This document shows positions 33,968-42,694 of a stretch of DNA of 64,000 nt, piece after piece. The translations under genes and the position numbers were made by a program. Source of the stretch: CBDCIS01 sp965217565 (GTDB lineage Bacteria; Chloroflexota; Dehalococcoidia; Lucifugimonadales; CATOSD01); assembly GCA_965217565.1 (NCBI GenBank), contig CBDCIS010000003.1, positions 186,001-250,000 on the forward strand, read 5' to 3'. Every line of letters begins with the position of its first letter. The first letter of the stretch is position 1. Below the pieces are notes generated by a model. That model saw nothing but the letters and a program-made list of their open reading frames with translations. It did not search any database and was not told where the DNA came from.

Positions 33968-35281
33968 TCACAAAAGATCATAAATGGAGCCTTGATTAGG
34001 CAGGAAGAGCCTTGCGTATGTCTTTTGAACGTAGCTGTCAGTCATACCGGCAATATAGTCGCTCACTACCCTCGCTTTGTCTTCATTAGAATCGACTTGA
34101 CGCAAGTGTTCTTTCCAGTCATCTGGTAACAAGTACTTGGTATTGTCATCACGCATGAACTTCAAGAATAGGCACCTAACAATGTGTCTCGCCTTCTCTT
34201 CTAGCGTGTAGACCTGAGGCGATTCTATGACAAATTTCATGACGAGTTTGATTATCAGCGCAACTTCCACTTTGTACTCGACAGGTATGGAGACTGTGTA
34301 CATATACCTTTCAGAGATGCGACTATTGCGTACATTGTCTCTTTTGACCCGACATGTGGCCTTTATGTATCTACTAATCAGGTAACTGGTCAACTGCTTT
34401 CTGTTTGATTTCTTTTCATAAAGACTGCTTACATTGCTAAATGGTTGGAAGTCGGGGTTATTTTTTCTGAGGCTGTTGCGTAGCTCAGTCCACACTTCGG
34501 AGACACTAACGTCACAATCTTTGAATTTTTCGGTTACTCTATTGACGATGTCATCGATACGGTCACTGTCTTGAAAGGTAGATGCACTAACATATCCAGC
34601 ATGAATACTGTCTTCAAGGTCATGAACAGCGTATGCAACTTCATCTGCCCAATCCATGATTTCGCATTCGAAGGATCTCGATTTATTGCCGCAACCTTCA
34701 ACTGCGGATCGAGCCTCTTCACTAGCCCAATCTGCCAGTTCAACATCATCCGCATAGACAAACTTCTTCTTGTTTGCAGAGAATATGTCCTTGTATTTCA
34801 TTTGACCATCAATGACAGCACGTGTTAGGTTCAATCCTTGGTACTTGTCGCTCTTACTTTCTAGTTTCGTAAATATGCGGATGTTTTGAGCATTCGCTTC
34901 AAATCCTCCGTATGATTTCATTAGCCTCTTGAGTTCATGCTCACCAGCGTGTCCGAAGGGCGGATGTCCGATGTCATGAACTAATGAAATAGTCTCCACC
35001 AGATCTGTATCGGCTCCTAGCCGCAGAGCCAAACCTTTCCCTATCTGTGCCACTTCTAGCGAATGAGTAAGACGGGTACGAAAAAAATCTCCCTCGCCAG
35101 TTGTGAACACCTGAGTCTTTCCCTGAAGCCTTCTGAATGCCGCAGAGTGTACTATCCTTGAGCGGTCGCGCTCAAATTCGGACCTTTCTTCGTGTGTAGC
35201 GCGTCTTTCTGGGCATAGCCTTTCTCTATCATTCTTCGTGTACTTGACCTTTGGGGTTGCTCGCCCTTTACGCATCCTCAT
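33968..35281 (-). CDS. dGTPase-like HD-domain deoxynucleoside triphosphate hydrolase
   Basis: A 437-aa protein of the Dgt/HD family. The HD metal site is seen as TRLTHSLEVAQIG (His) and SLVHDIGHPPFGHAGE (HD plus following His), with a later Asp in MDWADEVAYAVHDLED. RSRIVHSAAFRRLQGKTQVF in outline is the family's substrate/allosteric-site region. ATG 35281 follows TGAGGAATG; GTG 35362 overlapping the upstream stop is an alternative. The DNA is markedly AT-richer than the genes on both sides, and the gene separates two members of a methyl-transfer operon, so it looks inserted. dNTPases of this family balance dNTP pools and in some cases restrict phage; either could apply. Confidence 0.82.
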   Translation of the reverse strand: MRMRKGRATPKVKYTKNDRERLCPERRATHEERSEFERDRSRIVHSAAFRRLQGKTQVFTTGEGDFFRTRLTHSLEVAQIGKGLALRLGADTDLVETISLVHDIGHPPFGHAGEHELKRLMKSYGGFEANAQNIRIFTKLESKSDKYQGLNLTRAVIDGQMKYKDIFSANKKKFVYADDVELADWASEEARSAVEGCGNKSRSFECEIMDWADEVAYAVHDLEDSIHAGYVSASTFQDSDRIDDIVNRVTEKFKDCDVSVSEVWTELRNSLRKNNPDFQPFSNVSSLYEKKSNRKQLTSYLISRYIKATCRVKRDNVRNSRISERYMYTVSIPVEYKVEVALIIKLVMKFVIESPQVYTLEEKARHIVRCLFLKFMRDDNTKYLLPDDWKEHLRQVDSNEDKARVVSDYIAGMTDSYVQKTYARLFLPNQGSIYDLL

Positions 35282-35358
35282 AGTCTGATCATTCCTCAAC
35301 ACTAGAAGGTGTCGACACTCTCCGTCATTGAAACGAATGTAGACGTACTGTATGAATC

Positions 35359-36039
35359 TCACGTCGGCGGCGTAAACCCCAGCGTGCCCGTCGTCATCTG
35401 GCCGCGCAGGGCCTCCGCCGCCATCATGCCCTCTACGCTGGAGATGTTGCGGGAGTAGGGCAGCAGCAGTCTGACCAGCTCGTCGTGGCGTCGGCCACAC
35501 GGAAACGTCACCTCATAGTCGCCCACCTTCTCCATCTCGCCGTAGCGCAGGAAGCCCGCCACCACCATGCGCAGCCGAACCTGCGGATTAGGCGCGTCGC
35601 CCTGGCCCGACACCCGATAGACCCACCTGTCGCCCGATTCCTCCCCGGCGACCGTCAGCATGAGCGGAGACCTCGAATCCTTGATCGACATCTCTCCGCT
35701 GGGCGGCGCGAAGTCCGGGGCCTTGCCGACGGCCTGGCTCAGCAGGAACTTCAACGGCCTCTCGTGCACGAACCCGCAGGCGAATTGCGCCTGGTCTGCG
35801 CGGCCCGGAAGCGGCTCCATGCCGCCCAGCGCGACGAGTTGGTCACGGATTCTCTCGATGCGTTCCCGAACGCCCGCCTTTTGGCTGAAAGTCCACACAG
35901 TGCAGACGTCGCCCTTCACGTAGAGGCAGACGCTGATGTTCTCGAAGTTGGGATCCATCGGTACTAGTTCCAGACACCTGCCGTACTTCTCGATAACGGC
36001 GGCGACGCGGAGCCGTTGGTGGGTTCCTGTTTCAGTCAT
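35359..36039 (-). CDS. Hypothetical protein in the methyl-transfer operon
   Basis: 226 aa, not recognised. It is soluble, mixed alpha/beta, and without membrane segments. Visible stretches are an N-terminal strand-helix (HQRLRVAAVIEKYGRCLELVPM), VKGDVCTVWTFSQKAG in the middle, and a C-terminal FPCGRRHDELVRLLLPYS. A few scattered Cys do not form a cluster. It is 37 nt downstream of the homocysteine S-methyltransferase-like gene in the same direction and has matching GC-rich composition, so it belongs to that operon and may be an accessory of methyl transfer. ATG 36039 is used. Confidence 0.6.
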   Translation of the reverse strand: MTETGTHQRLRVAAVIEKYGRCLELVPMDPNFENISVCLYVKGDVCTVWTFSQKAGVRERIERIRDQLVALGGMEPLPGRADQAQFACGFVHERPLKFLLSQAVGKAPDFAPPSGEMSIKDSRSPLMLTVAGEESGDRWVYRVSGQGDAPNPQVRLRMVVAGFLRYGEMEKVGDYEVTFPCGRRHDELVRLLLPYSRNISSVEGMMAAEALRGQMTTGTLGFTPPT

Positions 36040-36076
36040 GGCATATACCTTGTTTCTTGGCGCTTGGTCGGGCCTG

Positions 36077-36979
36077 CTAACCGCGAACCGCCTTGGCCAG
36101 CGCGCGAATGTGATCTGGGCCTGTGCCGCAGCAGCCGCCCACGATGTTGACGCCCACCTCTTCGACCATCATCCTGAATCGCTCGGCCATATAGCCGGGC
36201 GTTTCGGGATAGACTATCTCGCCGCCCCGCGTTGCCGGGATGCCGGCGTTGGAGTGGATTAGCAGGAAGCCGTCCGTGGCCGCGCGCAGCTCCCGCGCCA
36301 GCTCCAGCATAACGTCGATGCCGTTGCCGCAATTCGCCCCAACGATGTCTGCGCCAGCGTCGAAAAGCTCCCGTACCGCGCGCTCTGGCGGTGTGCCCAT
36401 CATGGTGAAGAAGCCACGCGGCCCCTTGTCGAAGAACATGGTCGAACTCACCATCAGGTTGGTGTTTTCCCTCGCCGCCCTGATGGCGAGCTTCGCCTCG
36501 TTGACGTCGATCATCGTCTCGATGTTGACGGCATCGACGCCTCCCTCTGCAAGCGCGATTATCTGCTCCGCGAAAGCCTCGTACATCTCGGCTTCGGTTA
36601 TCGGGTCGTCCTTCAGCGGGTTGTTGAGGACTTCGCCCGTTGGGCCGACGGAGCCGAGCACGTAGCATCCCGACGGTGCCTGGCTCCTGGCGTGCTCGGC
36701 GGCCAACCTGTTGAACTCCCTCACCCGGTTCTCGAGGCCGTAGTGCTTCTGCCTGACCATGGTCCCGCCAAACGAGTTGGTCAGGACCATGTCGGAGCCC
36801 GCTTCGAAGTAGGCTTTCGCCATGCCCCTTACGACGTCCGGATGGCTGGCGTTCCACTCCTCCGGGTCGCCGTCTCCCAGGCCGTGCTGCTGGAGATACG
36901 TCCCCGTCGCACCGTCGGAGATGAGCGTCTCCCCGCGGTCCAGGCGTTGCAAGACGGTCAGCGAGCTGTTCCGCGTCAT
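36077..36979 (-). CDS. Homocysteine S-methyltransferase family protein
   Basis: A 300-aa zinc-dependent methyltransferase of the Hcy-binding family (BHMT, MmuM, MetH N-terminal module). Key features are DGATGTYLQQHG near the N-terminus, NSFGGTMVRQK, the zinc Cys in GANCGNGID, and the paired zinc Cys in NIVGGCCGTGPDHIRAL. The length equals one Hcy module and no B12 or folate domain is attached. The methyl donor is unknown (S-methylmethionine, betaine or a corrinoid). It overlaps the upstream gene by 4 bp (ATGA) and lies upstream of the MtaA-like gene, suggesting a shared C1 route. Confidence 0.87.
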   Translation of the reverse strand: MTRNSSLTVLQRLDRGETLISDGATGTYLQQHGLGDGDPEEWNASHPDVVRGMAKAYFEAGSDMVLTNSFGGTMVRQKHYGLENRVREFNRLAAEHARSQAPSGCYVLGSVGPTGEVLNNPLKDDPITEAEMYEAFAEQIIALAEGGVDAVNIETMIDVNEAKLAIRAARENTNLMVSSTMFFDKGPRGFFTMMGTPPERAVRELFDAGADIVGANCGNGIDVMLELARELRAATDGFLLIHSNAGIPATRGGEIVYPETPGYMAERFRMMVEEVGVNIVGGCCGTGPDHIRALAKAVRG

Positions 36980-37338
36980 CCAATCTCTCCGGCGTTCGCC
37001 TCATTCATCCAGTGATCGACCGCCCCTGGGCGTGGGTCGCGCCGGCCCGACTCTTGAAGCTCACGAATTCTACCGACGAAGCCCTGGGGGAAGCGCGAGT
37101 TGAAGCGCCGCGACACCTTATCGGCAACCTTTTCAGCCGCGCCCGCGCTATCGGTAAACTCACCCCAATCCCAGGCCATCAGGTACTCATCGCTGCCACT
37201 GCTGCCGTCGAACATCGAAATAGCGTCAACTCCACGCTGAAACCTGTCGTCCAGCGGCTTCGACACAACCCCCACGTCGTCCTCGGCTTGTACCTGGACC
37301 GGAATTTCCTTCCAGTACATAACCCTAACCCTGGCCAA
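36976..37338 (-). CDS. Small protein resembling the 'virulence factor' family (PF13769-like)
   Basis: A 120-aa protein beginning ARVRVMYWKEIPVQVQ, followed by PLDDRFQRGVDAISMFDG and DEYLMAWDWGEF. This strand-helix pattern matches, from memory, the short so-called virulence factor domain found beside C1 and methyltransferase genes in many bacteria; its biochemical role is unknown. The C-terminus (VSRRFNSRFPQGFVGRIREL) is a basic helix. It overlaps the Hcy methyltransferase start by 4 bp and is the first gene of the minus-strand methyl-transfer operon. It is divergent from sdhA across a 201-bp gap. The family name does not imply virulence here. Confidence 0.6.
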   Translation of the reverse strand: MARVRVMYWKEIPVQVQAEDDVGVVSKPLDDRFQRGVDAISMFDGSSGSDEYLMAWDWGEFTDSAGAAEKVADKVSRRFNSRFPQGFVGRIRELQESGRRDPRPGAVDHWMNEANAGEIG

Positions 37339-37539
37339 TTGCTGTCAACTCCAAGCACAGTCCATCCATGCCAACCTCAGCCGCGCCCACTACCCGCTCT
37401 CCGTTCGCCAATTATACCTGTCACACGCCCAACTTTCACCGTGTGGCGTAGCTTGTACCCCAATCCCGTATATGCTATCGTCCTACATGTCACTCAACAC
37501 TGAAAAACCGACACACCAAGACACTGCCCCGAGGTATCC

Positions 37540-39216
37540 ATGTTTGACCACGATGTGCTTATCATAGGCGCCGGCTTGGCTGGCATGAGGGCGGCCCTGG
37601 CCGCGGGCGAGAATGGCGCGGACGTGGCGGTTGTAACCAAGGTTCATCCGGTTCGCAGCCATTCAAACGCCGCGCAGGGCGGCATCAATGCCGCTCTCAC
37701 CGACAGGGGCGACGACTGGCGGGAGCACGCCTACGACACCATCAAGGGAAGCGACTATCTTGGCGACCAGGACGCGATTTCGATAATGTGCCAGGAGGCG
37801 GGCCAGGAAGTCATCGACATGGAACACATGGGGGTGATTTTCAACCGGGACGACGAGGGGCGGCTCGGCACTCGCGCGTTCGGCGGGCAGCGCCAGGCGC
37901 GCACCTTCTTCGTATCCGACTTCACCGGGCAGGCGTTGCTTCACGTCCTCTACGAACAGGTGATGAAGGTCGGCGTGAGGATATACGAAGAGTGGTTCCT
38001 GCTGTCCCTGGTGGTCGAGGATGGCGAGTGCTGCGGCGCCGTGGTGATGGAGATCAGGAGTGGCGAGATTCACGTGATACGCGCGAAGGCCGTCATCATG
38101 GCGTCGGGCGGCTTGGGCCGCGTCTTCGAACCGAGTACCAACGCCCTGATATGCACCGGAGACGGCATGGGGATAGCGTACCGCTCCGGCGCGTCGCTCA
38201 TGGACATGGAGATGGTGCAGTACCATCCAACCACACTCAAGGGCAGCGGGGTGCTCATCACCGAGGGCGCGCGAGGCGAGGGGGCCTATCTGCTCAACGC
38301 CAATGGCGAGAGGTTCATGGAACGCTACGCCCCCAACATGATGGAACTCGCCTCCCGCGATGTGGTCTCCAGGTCGGAGCAGACCGAGATCAACGAGGGT
38401 AGAGGCGCGAACGGCTGCGTTTTCCTCGACGTGCGCCACCTCGGGGAGAGGCTGATTCGGGAGAGGCTATCGCAGATCCTGGACATCGCCCGCGACTTCG
38501 CCAACGTTGATCTGCTGAACGAACCCATACCCATTCAGCCGGGGATGCACTACCAGATGGGCGGAATCAAGACCGACGTTGACGGTCAGACGCAGTTGCC
38601 GGGCCTCTACGCCGCAGGCGAGTGCGCCAACGTCAGCGTTCACGGAGGCAACCGGCTGGGCGCCAACTCGCTGCTGGACACGCTCGTATTTGGCCGCCGC
38701 TCCGGCGAGCACGCCTCAACGATGTCGAAGCAGAAGGCGCACAAGAACATTACCGACGCGGCGGCAAACGACGACCGCCATTTCATCCAGAGCCTGCTGG
38801 ACCACGACAACACGGGCGACCTCTTCGGCAAGATCAGGCTGGAAATGGGCCAGGCCCTGAACCAGCATCTCGCTGTCTATAGAGACCAGCAGGGCATGGA
38901 GGAGGCCCTATCTAAGGTGAGAGAACTCAGGGAGCGTTTCAACAGCGTTTACGTCCCCGATAAGGGCAAGACGTTCAACACCAACCTCATGTTCACTCTC
39001 GAGCTTAGCCTCATGCTGGACTGCGCGGAGTCGATCGCTCTGAGCGCTATAGAGCGCAGGGAGAGCCGCGGCGCGCACACTCGGACGGACATGCCCAACA
39101 GGGACGACGAGAATTGGCTGAAGCACATCCTGGTCAAACAGACCCAGGACGGGCCCCAGGTGGATCACCTGCCGGTGGTAATCACCGATTGGGAACCCCA
39201 GATTAGGACGTACTGA
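37540..39216 (+). CDS. sdhA: Succinate dehydrogenase/fumarate reductase flavoprotein subunit
   Basis: A 558-aa FAD subunit. The Rossmann motif LIIGAGLAGMRAAL is at residues 4-17; RSHSNAAQGG carries the His that binds FAD covalently. Substrate residues are in TEGARGEGAYL and HGGNRLGANSLLD (catalytic Arg). The C-terminal helical domain ends GAHTRTDMPNRDDENWLKH. It oxidises succinate to fumarate for the TCA cycle and respiratory chain, or the reverse. Its partners are the iron-sulfur subunit at 39694 and the HdrB/SdhE-like subunit at 40647; a coiled-coil membrane protein gene separates them. Confidence 0.93.
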   Translation: MFDHDVLIIGAGLAGMRAALAAGENGADVAVVTKVHPVRSHSNAAQGGINAALTDRGDDWREHAYDTIKGSDYLGDQDAISIMCQEAGQEVIDMEHMGVIFNRDDEGRLGTRAFGGQRQARTFFVSDFTGQALLHVLYEQVMKVGVRIYEEWFLLSLVVEDGECCGAVVMEIRSGEIHVIRAKAVIMASGGLGRVFEPSTNALICTGDGMGIAYRSGASLMDMEMVQYHPTTLKGSGVLITEGARGEGAYLLNANGERFMERYAPNMMELASRDVVSRSEQTEINEGRGANGCVFLDVRHLGERLIRERLSQILDIARDFANVDLLNEPIPIQPGMHYQMGGIKTDVDGQTQLPGLYAAGECANVSVHGGNRLGANSLLDTLVFGRRSGEHASTMSKQKAHKNITDAAANDDRHFIQSLLDHDNTGDLFGKIRLEMGQALNQHLAVYRDQQGMEEALSKVRELRERFNSVYVPDKGKTFNTNLMFTLELSLMLDCAESIALSAIERRESRGAHTRTDMPNRDDENWLKHILVKQTQDGPQVDHLPVVITDWEPQIRTY

Positions 39217-39268
39217 TGCGGGCCCTTTCAGGCAAAGGCGCCTCAATTGAAGTCAAGAGCGTACAGGC

Positions 39269-39637
39269 ATGACAACCGACAGGATTAGCAGATTGGAAGG
39301 GGCCTACGAACAGGTCGATAAGCGGCTGGACGACCTGCAGCAGGCTGTCACCACACTGCGGGGCGACATAAATAGCCTGCGTAACGAAATGAACAGCCGG
39401 TTCGACAGCATGGAGACCCGGACAAACAGCCGGTTCGACAGCATGGAGACCCAGACAAACAGCCGGTTCGACAGCATGGAAAGCCAGATGAACAGCCGGC
39501 TCAATAGCGTAGAGACCCGGCTCGACAGCATGGAGACCCGATTCAACAACCGGTTCAACCAACTCGTCATTTTGGTTGGGGGAGCCTGGGTAACGATGAT
39601 GGCCGCAATGGTTGCCATTTTCTTGGGGTCAAGCTAA
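39269..39637 (+). CDS. Small coiled-coil protein with C-terminal membrane anchor
   Basis: 122 aa. Residues 5-90 are a continuous coiled coil built on an 11-residue repeat (NSRFDSMETRT and variants, four copies). Residues 97-118 (ILVGGAWVTMMAAMVAIFLG) form one hydrophobic helix. It would sit as a tail-anchored, parallel coiled-coil oligomer at the membrane. It lies between sdhA (52 nt) and sdhB (56 nt) in the same direction. Because the SdhE-type dehydrogenase has no obvious membrane anchor encoded here, this protein could help tether the complex, which is speculative. ATG 39269 is used; no strong ribosome site is seen. Confidence 0.7.
   Translation: MTTDRISRLEGAYEQVDKRLDDLQQAVTTLRGDINSLRNEMNSRFDSMETRTNSRFDSMETQTNSRFDSMESQMNSRLNSVETRLDSMETRFNNRFNQLVILVGGAWVTMMAAMVAIFLGSS
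39392..39523 (+). repeat. 33-bp tandem repeat within the coiled-coil gene
   Basis: Four head-to-tail 33-bp units starting AACAGCCGG (39392, 39425, 39458, 39491). The first two differ by one base and the last is most diverged. Each encodes one 11-residue coiled-coil repeat, so copy number changes would keep the frame and lengthen the rod. Confidence 0.9.
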
Positions 39638-39693
39638 CTTGAGTCGACAACCTTCGCGGCACAGCGGTCGGGCTACAACACGAGGATCAGACG

Positions 39694-40650
39694 ATGGAAG
39701 TAACCTTTAGCGTTAGACGGCTGAATCCCGACGCGGATCGGCCTGCCCCGTATTTCCAGGAATACGTCATGGAGATGGACGACTCCGCGACGGTCCTGGA
39801 CGGCCTCATCAAGATACGGGAGGAGATCGACGGAACACTCTCACTCAGGTGTTCCTGCCGCAGCGCGATATGCGGCTCCTGCGCAATGCGAATCAACGGC
39901 GAGGCCGGCCTTGCGTGCAACACCAAGATCGTTGACGCCGCGCCGCGCAATGGCGCGCCGATAGTGGTGGAGCCGGCCGGGAACATGCAGGTCATCAAGG
40001 ACCTGGTCGTGGACTTCAAACCCTTCTGGGACAAGGTCAAGGCCGTCGAACCCTGGCTCCAGCACAGGGGCCCGCAACCCGAGCAAGAACACATCGTGCC
40101 CAACGACGCGATGGTTCATCTCGCCGGCGTCATGGCCTGCATAATGTGCGGCGCCTGCGTCTCCGATTGCACCGTCCTGGAGGTCGATCCTCACTTCCTC
40201 GGCCCGGCCGCGCTCGCCAAGGCGTACCGCTTCGCCGGCGACCCCCGCGACGATGCCGATAACTCCCGCCTCGGCCAGCTCAACGAGTACGGCGGCGTTT
40301 GGGACTGCACTCGCTGCCTCAAGTGCGTCGAGGTGTGCCCGAAGGACGTGGCGCCCATGGATCGCATCATGGCTCTGCGGGACAAAGCTATGGAGGCCGG
40401 CTACACCAACACTAACGGAGCTCGCCACGCGGAGGCGTTCACCACGTCCATCGAGCATAGTGGTTGGCTCGATGAATTCAGGCTCCCGATAAAGACGTTC
40501 GGAATTACCAACGTCAAGGAGATGTTCAAACTGGCGCGCGTCGGGCTGCGCGCGCAGCGTGCGGGGAAGGTGCCGCCCATCTTTCACAAGAGCATACCCG
40601 GCGTCGAGAACGTCAAACGCATCTTTGAGAAGGTAGAGAACAAGCGATGA
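39694..40650 (+). CDS. sdhB: Succinate dehydrogenase/fumarate reductase iron-sulfur subunit
   Basis: 318 aa. The N-terminal ferredoxin domain has [2Fe-2S] ligands at Cys55, Cys60, Cys63 and Cys75 (CRSAICGSC, LACN). The C-terminal helical domain has two further cluster motifs, CIMCGACVSDC and CTRCLKCVEVCP. Both motifs look like [4Fe-4S] patterns, as in the non-classical (type E) enzymes, where the [3Fe-4S] site of ordinary SdhB is replaced. It passes electrons from SdhA to the HdrB/SdhE-like subunit, whose gene overlaps its stop by 4 bp. Confidence 0.92.
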   Translation: MEVTFSVRRLNPDADRPAPYFQEYVMEMDDSATVLDGLIKIREEIDGTLSLRCSCRSAICGSCAMRINGEAGLACNTKIVDAAPRNGAPIVVEPAGNMQVIKDLVVDFKPFWDKVKAVEPWLQHRGPQPEQEHIVPNDAMVHLAGVMACIMCGACVSDCTVLEVDPHFLGPAALAKAYRFAGDPRDDADNSRLGQLNEYGGVWDCTRCLKCVEVCPKDVAPMDRIMALRDKAMEAGYTNTNGARHAEAFTTSIEHSGWLDEFRLPIKTFGITNVKEMFKLARVGLRAQRAGKVPPIFHKSIPGVENVKRIFEKVENKR

Positions 40651-41537
40651 AGTACGCCTTTTATCCGGGTTGCGTCTCTCGCGGCGCGTGTCCCGAGCTC
40701 TATGCCGCCACCATAGAGGTCTGCCGAACGCTGGGGATCGACCTGGACGTCGATTCCATGCGCGGCGCGTCCTGCACCGGCTCCGGCGTCCTGCAGGAGA
40801 AGAACCAGCGGCTTGGCGACACGCTCAACGCCCGCAACTTCGCCCTCGCGGAGCGCAGCGGGCTGCCCCTTATGACCATTTGCAGCACCTGCCAGGGCGT
40901 CATGTCCCAGGCCAACAAGCGCCTCACCTCCGACAGCGATTACCTCGAGTCGGTAAACGCCGACCTCGCCGAGGAGGGTCTCGAATACAGGGGCACGGCA
41001 GACCCGCGGCATCTTCTGTGGATAATCGTCGAAGACACTGGCATCGACACGCTGAAGTCGGAGGTGGTGCGTCCCCTCGAAGGCTTCAAGTTCGCGCCGT
41101 TCTATGGCTGCTATATCGTGCGCCCGTCCTCCGCGTTGGGATTCCAGGACCACCCGGAGCGTGAGGACTCGCTGGAGAGGGTGATCGAGGCCGTGGGCGC
41201 GGAGGTGGTGGACTATCCGGGCAAGACGCTCTGCTGCGGCTTCCCCATCCTGACCATAAACGAGGCCAACTCCATCAACATGGTGGCCAATCACACTCTC
41301 GACGCGAAGGGAAGAGGCGCCGACGCGATGGTGACGCCCTGCCCGCTATGCCATCTCAACCTGGACGGATACCAGCCAAACGCCGCCGCGGCGCGGCGCA
41401 CGCCCATCAACCTGCCCATCCTTCACCTGCCCCAATTGCTTGGGCTTGCGCTGGGCATCGACCCAAAGGCGATGCGTCTCAACAGGCATATCGTATCAAC
41501 CAAGAAAGTGCTGTCTGAACTCGCGGTAGCGCCCTAA
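40647..41537 (+). CDS. sdhE: HdrB/SdhE-like subunit with CCG (cysteine-rich) domains
   Basis: 296 aa in two cysteine-rich CCG modules, as in heterodisulfide reductase HdrB and SdhE of non-classical succinate:quinone reductases. Module 1 has FYPGCVSRG, SCTGSGV in place of the CC pair, and ICSTCQG. Module 2 has FYGCYIVRP, LCCGFP and PCPLCHLN (complete C...CC...CxxC). Such domains bind non-cubane [4Fe-4S] clusters and interact with thiols or quinones. There is no haem-binding multi-spanning anchor gene (SdhC/D) nearby, supporting the SdhABE type. ATG 40647 overlaps the sdhB stop (ATGA). Confidence 0.85.
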   Translation: MKYAFYPGCVSRGACPELYAATIEVCRTLGIDLDVDSMRGASCTGSGVLQEKNQRLGDTLNARNFALAERSGLPLMTICSTCQGVMSQANKRLTSDSDYLESVNADLAEEGLEYRGTADPRHLLWIIVEDTGIDTLKSEVVRPLEGFKFAPFYGCYIVRPSSALGFQDHPEREDSLERVIEAVGAEVVDYPGKTLCCGFPILTINEANSINMVANHTLDAKGRGADAMVTPCPLCHLNLDGYQPNAAAARRTPINLPILHLPQLLGLALGIDPKAMRLNRHIVSTKKVLSELAVAP

Positions 41538-41589
41538 CCGGCCTTTTCGTTTGAGGGTGATGTTGGCGTGAGGTCTGCCGCGCTTCAGC

Positions 41590-41620
41590 TTGCGCAACCA
41601 CGCTCTAAATGTTGTATAAT
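41590..41620 (+). promoter_or_regulatory. Predicted promoter of hflKC
   Basis: A perfect TATAAT at 41615-41620 lies 44 bp before the GTG start of hflK; TTGCGC at 41590-41595 with a 19-bp spacer is a weak -35. It lies in the otherwise empty 126-bp gap after the sdhE-like gene. Confidence 0.4.
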
Positions 41621-41663
41621 GGTTGCCACGCACTTGGCGAATGAATGAAGGACAAACACACAC

Positions 41664-42686
41664 GTGTATAGACAAGAAGAGCCAGAAGTAAGCTTCGACC
41701 AGATACTGGAACGCATCCGCTCCTTCTTCGGACGATTTCGTCTGGGAGGGGGAAGAGGAGTATTTAGCTTCTTCGTTTTCGGATTGCTGTTCGCCGCTTT
41801 CGTCGCATGGATGGGAACAGGTTTCTACACCGTCCTGGCCGGCGAACGGGCCGCGTTGCGATTGCTTGGCAGGTTCGACAACACCGCCGAGGCGGGCTTG
41901 CACTGGTTCTGGCCCTCCCCCATCGGAACACGCGCCATCATAGCGGTGGACGAGGTTCGCAGCCTCGAGGTTGGCGTCAGAGGCAGCACGCCCGTGCTCG
42001 ATGAGTCCTTGATGATCACCGGCGACGAGAACATCGTGGACGCCCAACTTCAGGTTCAGTACGACATCTCCGACATCGAGCTATTCCTGTTCAGAGTCGT
42101 TGATCCCGCGGGAGTGACCATCAAGGACGCCGCCGAAACGGCTCTCAGGCAGGTTGTAGGGGCGCGCGGCATCGACGACGTTCTCACCACTGAGAAGGAT
42201 GCCGTCCAGATAGAGACCAAGCAGCGCCTCCAGGACCTCATGATCACGTACCAGACGGGCATACGAATCAGAGAGGTCAAGCTGCTCAACGTAAAGCCGC
42301 CTGTTCAAGTTCAAGACGCTTTCGACGACGTCGTTCGCGCCCTGGAGGACAAGCAGCAGGCCATCAACCTCGCGGACGCTTACAAGGAGGACATCATCCC
42401 CAGGGCAAGGGGTGACGCCGACCGGTTGAAAGAGGAAGCCCAGGCATTCAAGGCGCAACGCGTTAACCTTGCCACAGGTGAAGCCGAGAAGTTCCGTTCC
42501 ATTCTGCGCGAGTTCAAACTCTCTGAACGGGTTACCAAGCAGAGGTTGTATCTCGAGGCCATGGAGGAGATTCTTCCGGGAGTCACCAAGTTCATCGTTG
42601 ACCCGGAGAATGGTGGCAGCCTTCTGCAATTCCTGCCACTGAGTGATATACCCCAGACCTCGCAGCCTTTGACAGGAGCTCCATAA
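41664..42686 (+). CDS. hflK: HflK-like SPFH/band 7 membrane protein
   Basis: 340 aa. A short cytoplasmic N-terminus with a Gly-rich stretch (FGRFRLGGGRG), one transmembrane helix (residues 34-55), then a periplasm-side SPFH domain (ERAALRLLGRFDNTAEAGLHW) and an extended coiled-coil (residues 235-300). HflK and HflC form a ring around FtsH and modulate its proteolysis. It starts with GTG at 41664; AAGGA lies about 12 nt upstream. hflC follows 8 nt downstream. Confidence 0.88.
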   Translation: MYRQEEPEVSFDQILERIRSFFGRFRLGGGRGVFSFFVFGLLFAAFVAWMGTGFYTVLAGERAALRLLGRFDNTAEAGLHWFWPSPIGTRAIIAVDEVRSLEVGVRGSTPVLDESLMITGDENIVDAQLQVQYDISDIELFLFRVVDPAGVTIKDAAETALRQVVGARGIDDVLTTEKDAVQIETKQRLQDLMITYQTGIRIREVKLLNVKPPVQVQDAFDDVVRALEDKQQAINLADAYKEDIIPRARGDADRLKEEAQAFKAQRVNLATGEAEKFRSILREFKLSERVTKQRLYLEAMEEILPGVTKFIVDPENGGSLLQFLPLSDIPQTSQPLTGAP

Positions 42687-42694
42687 AGATAACA

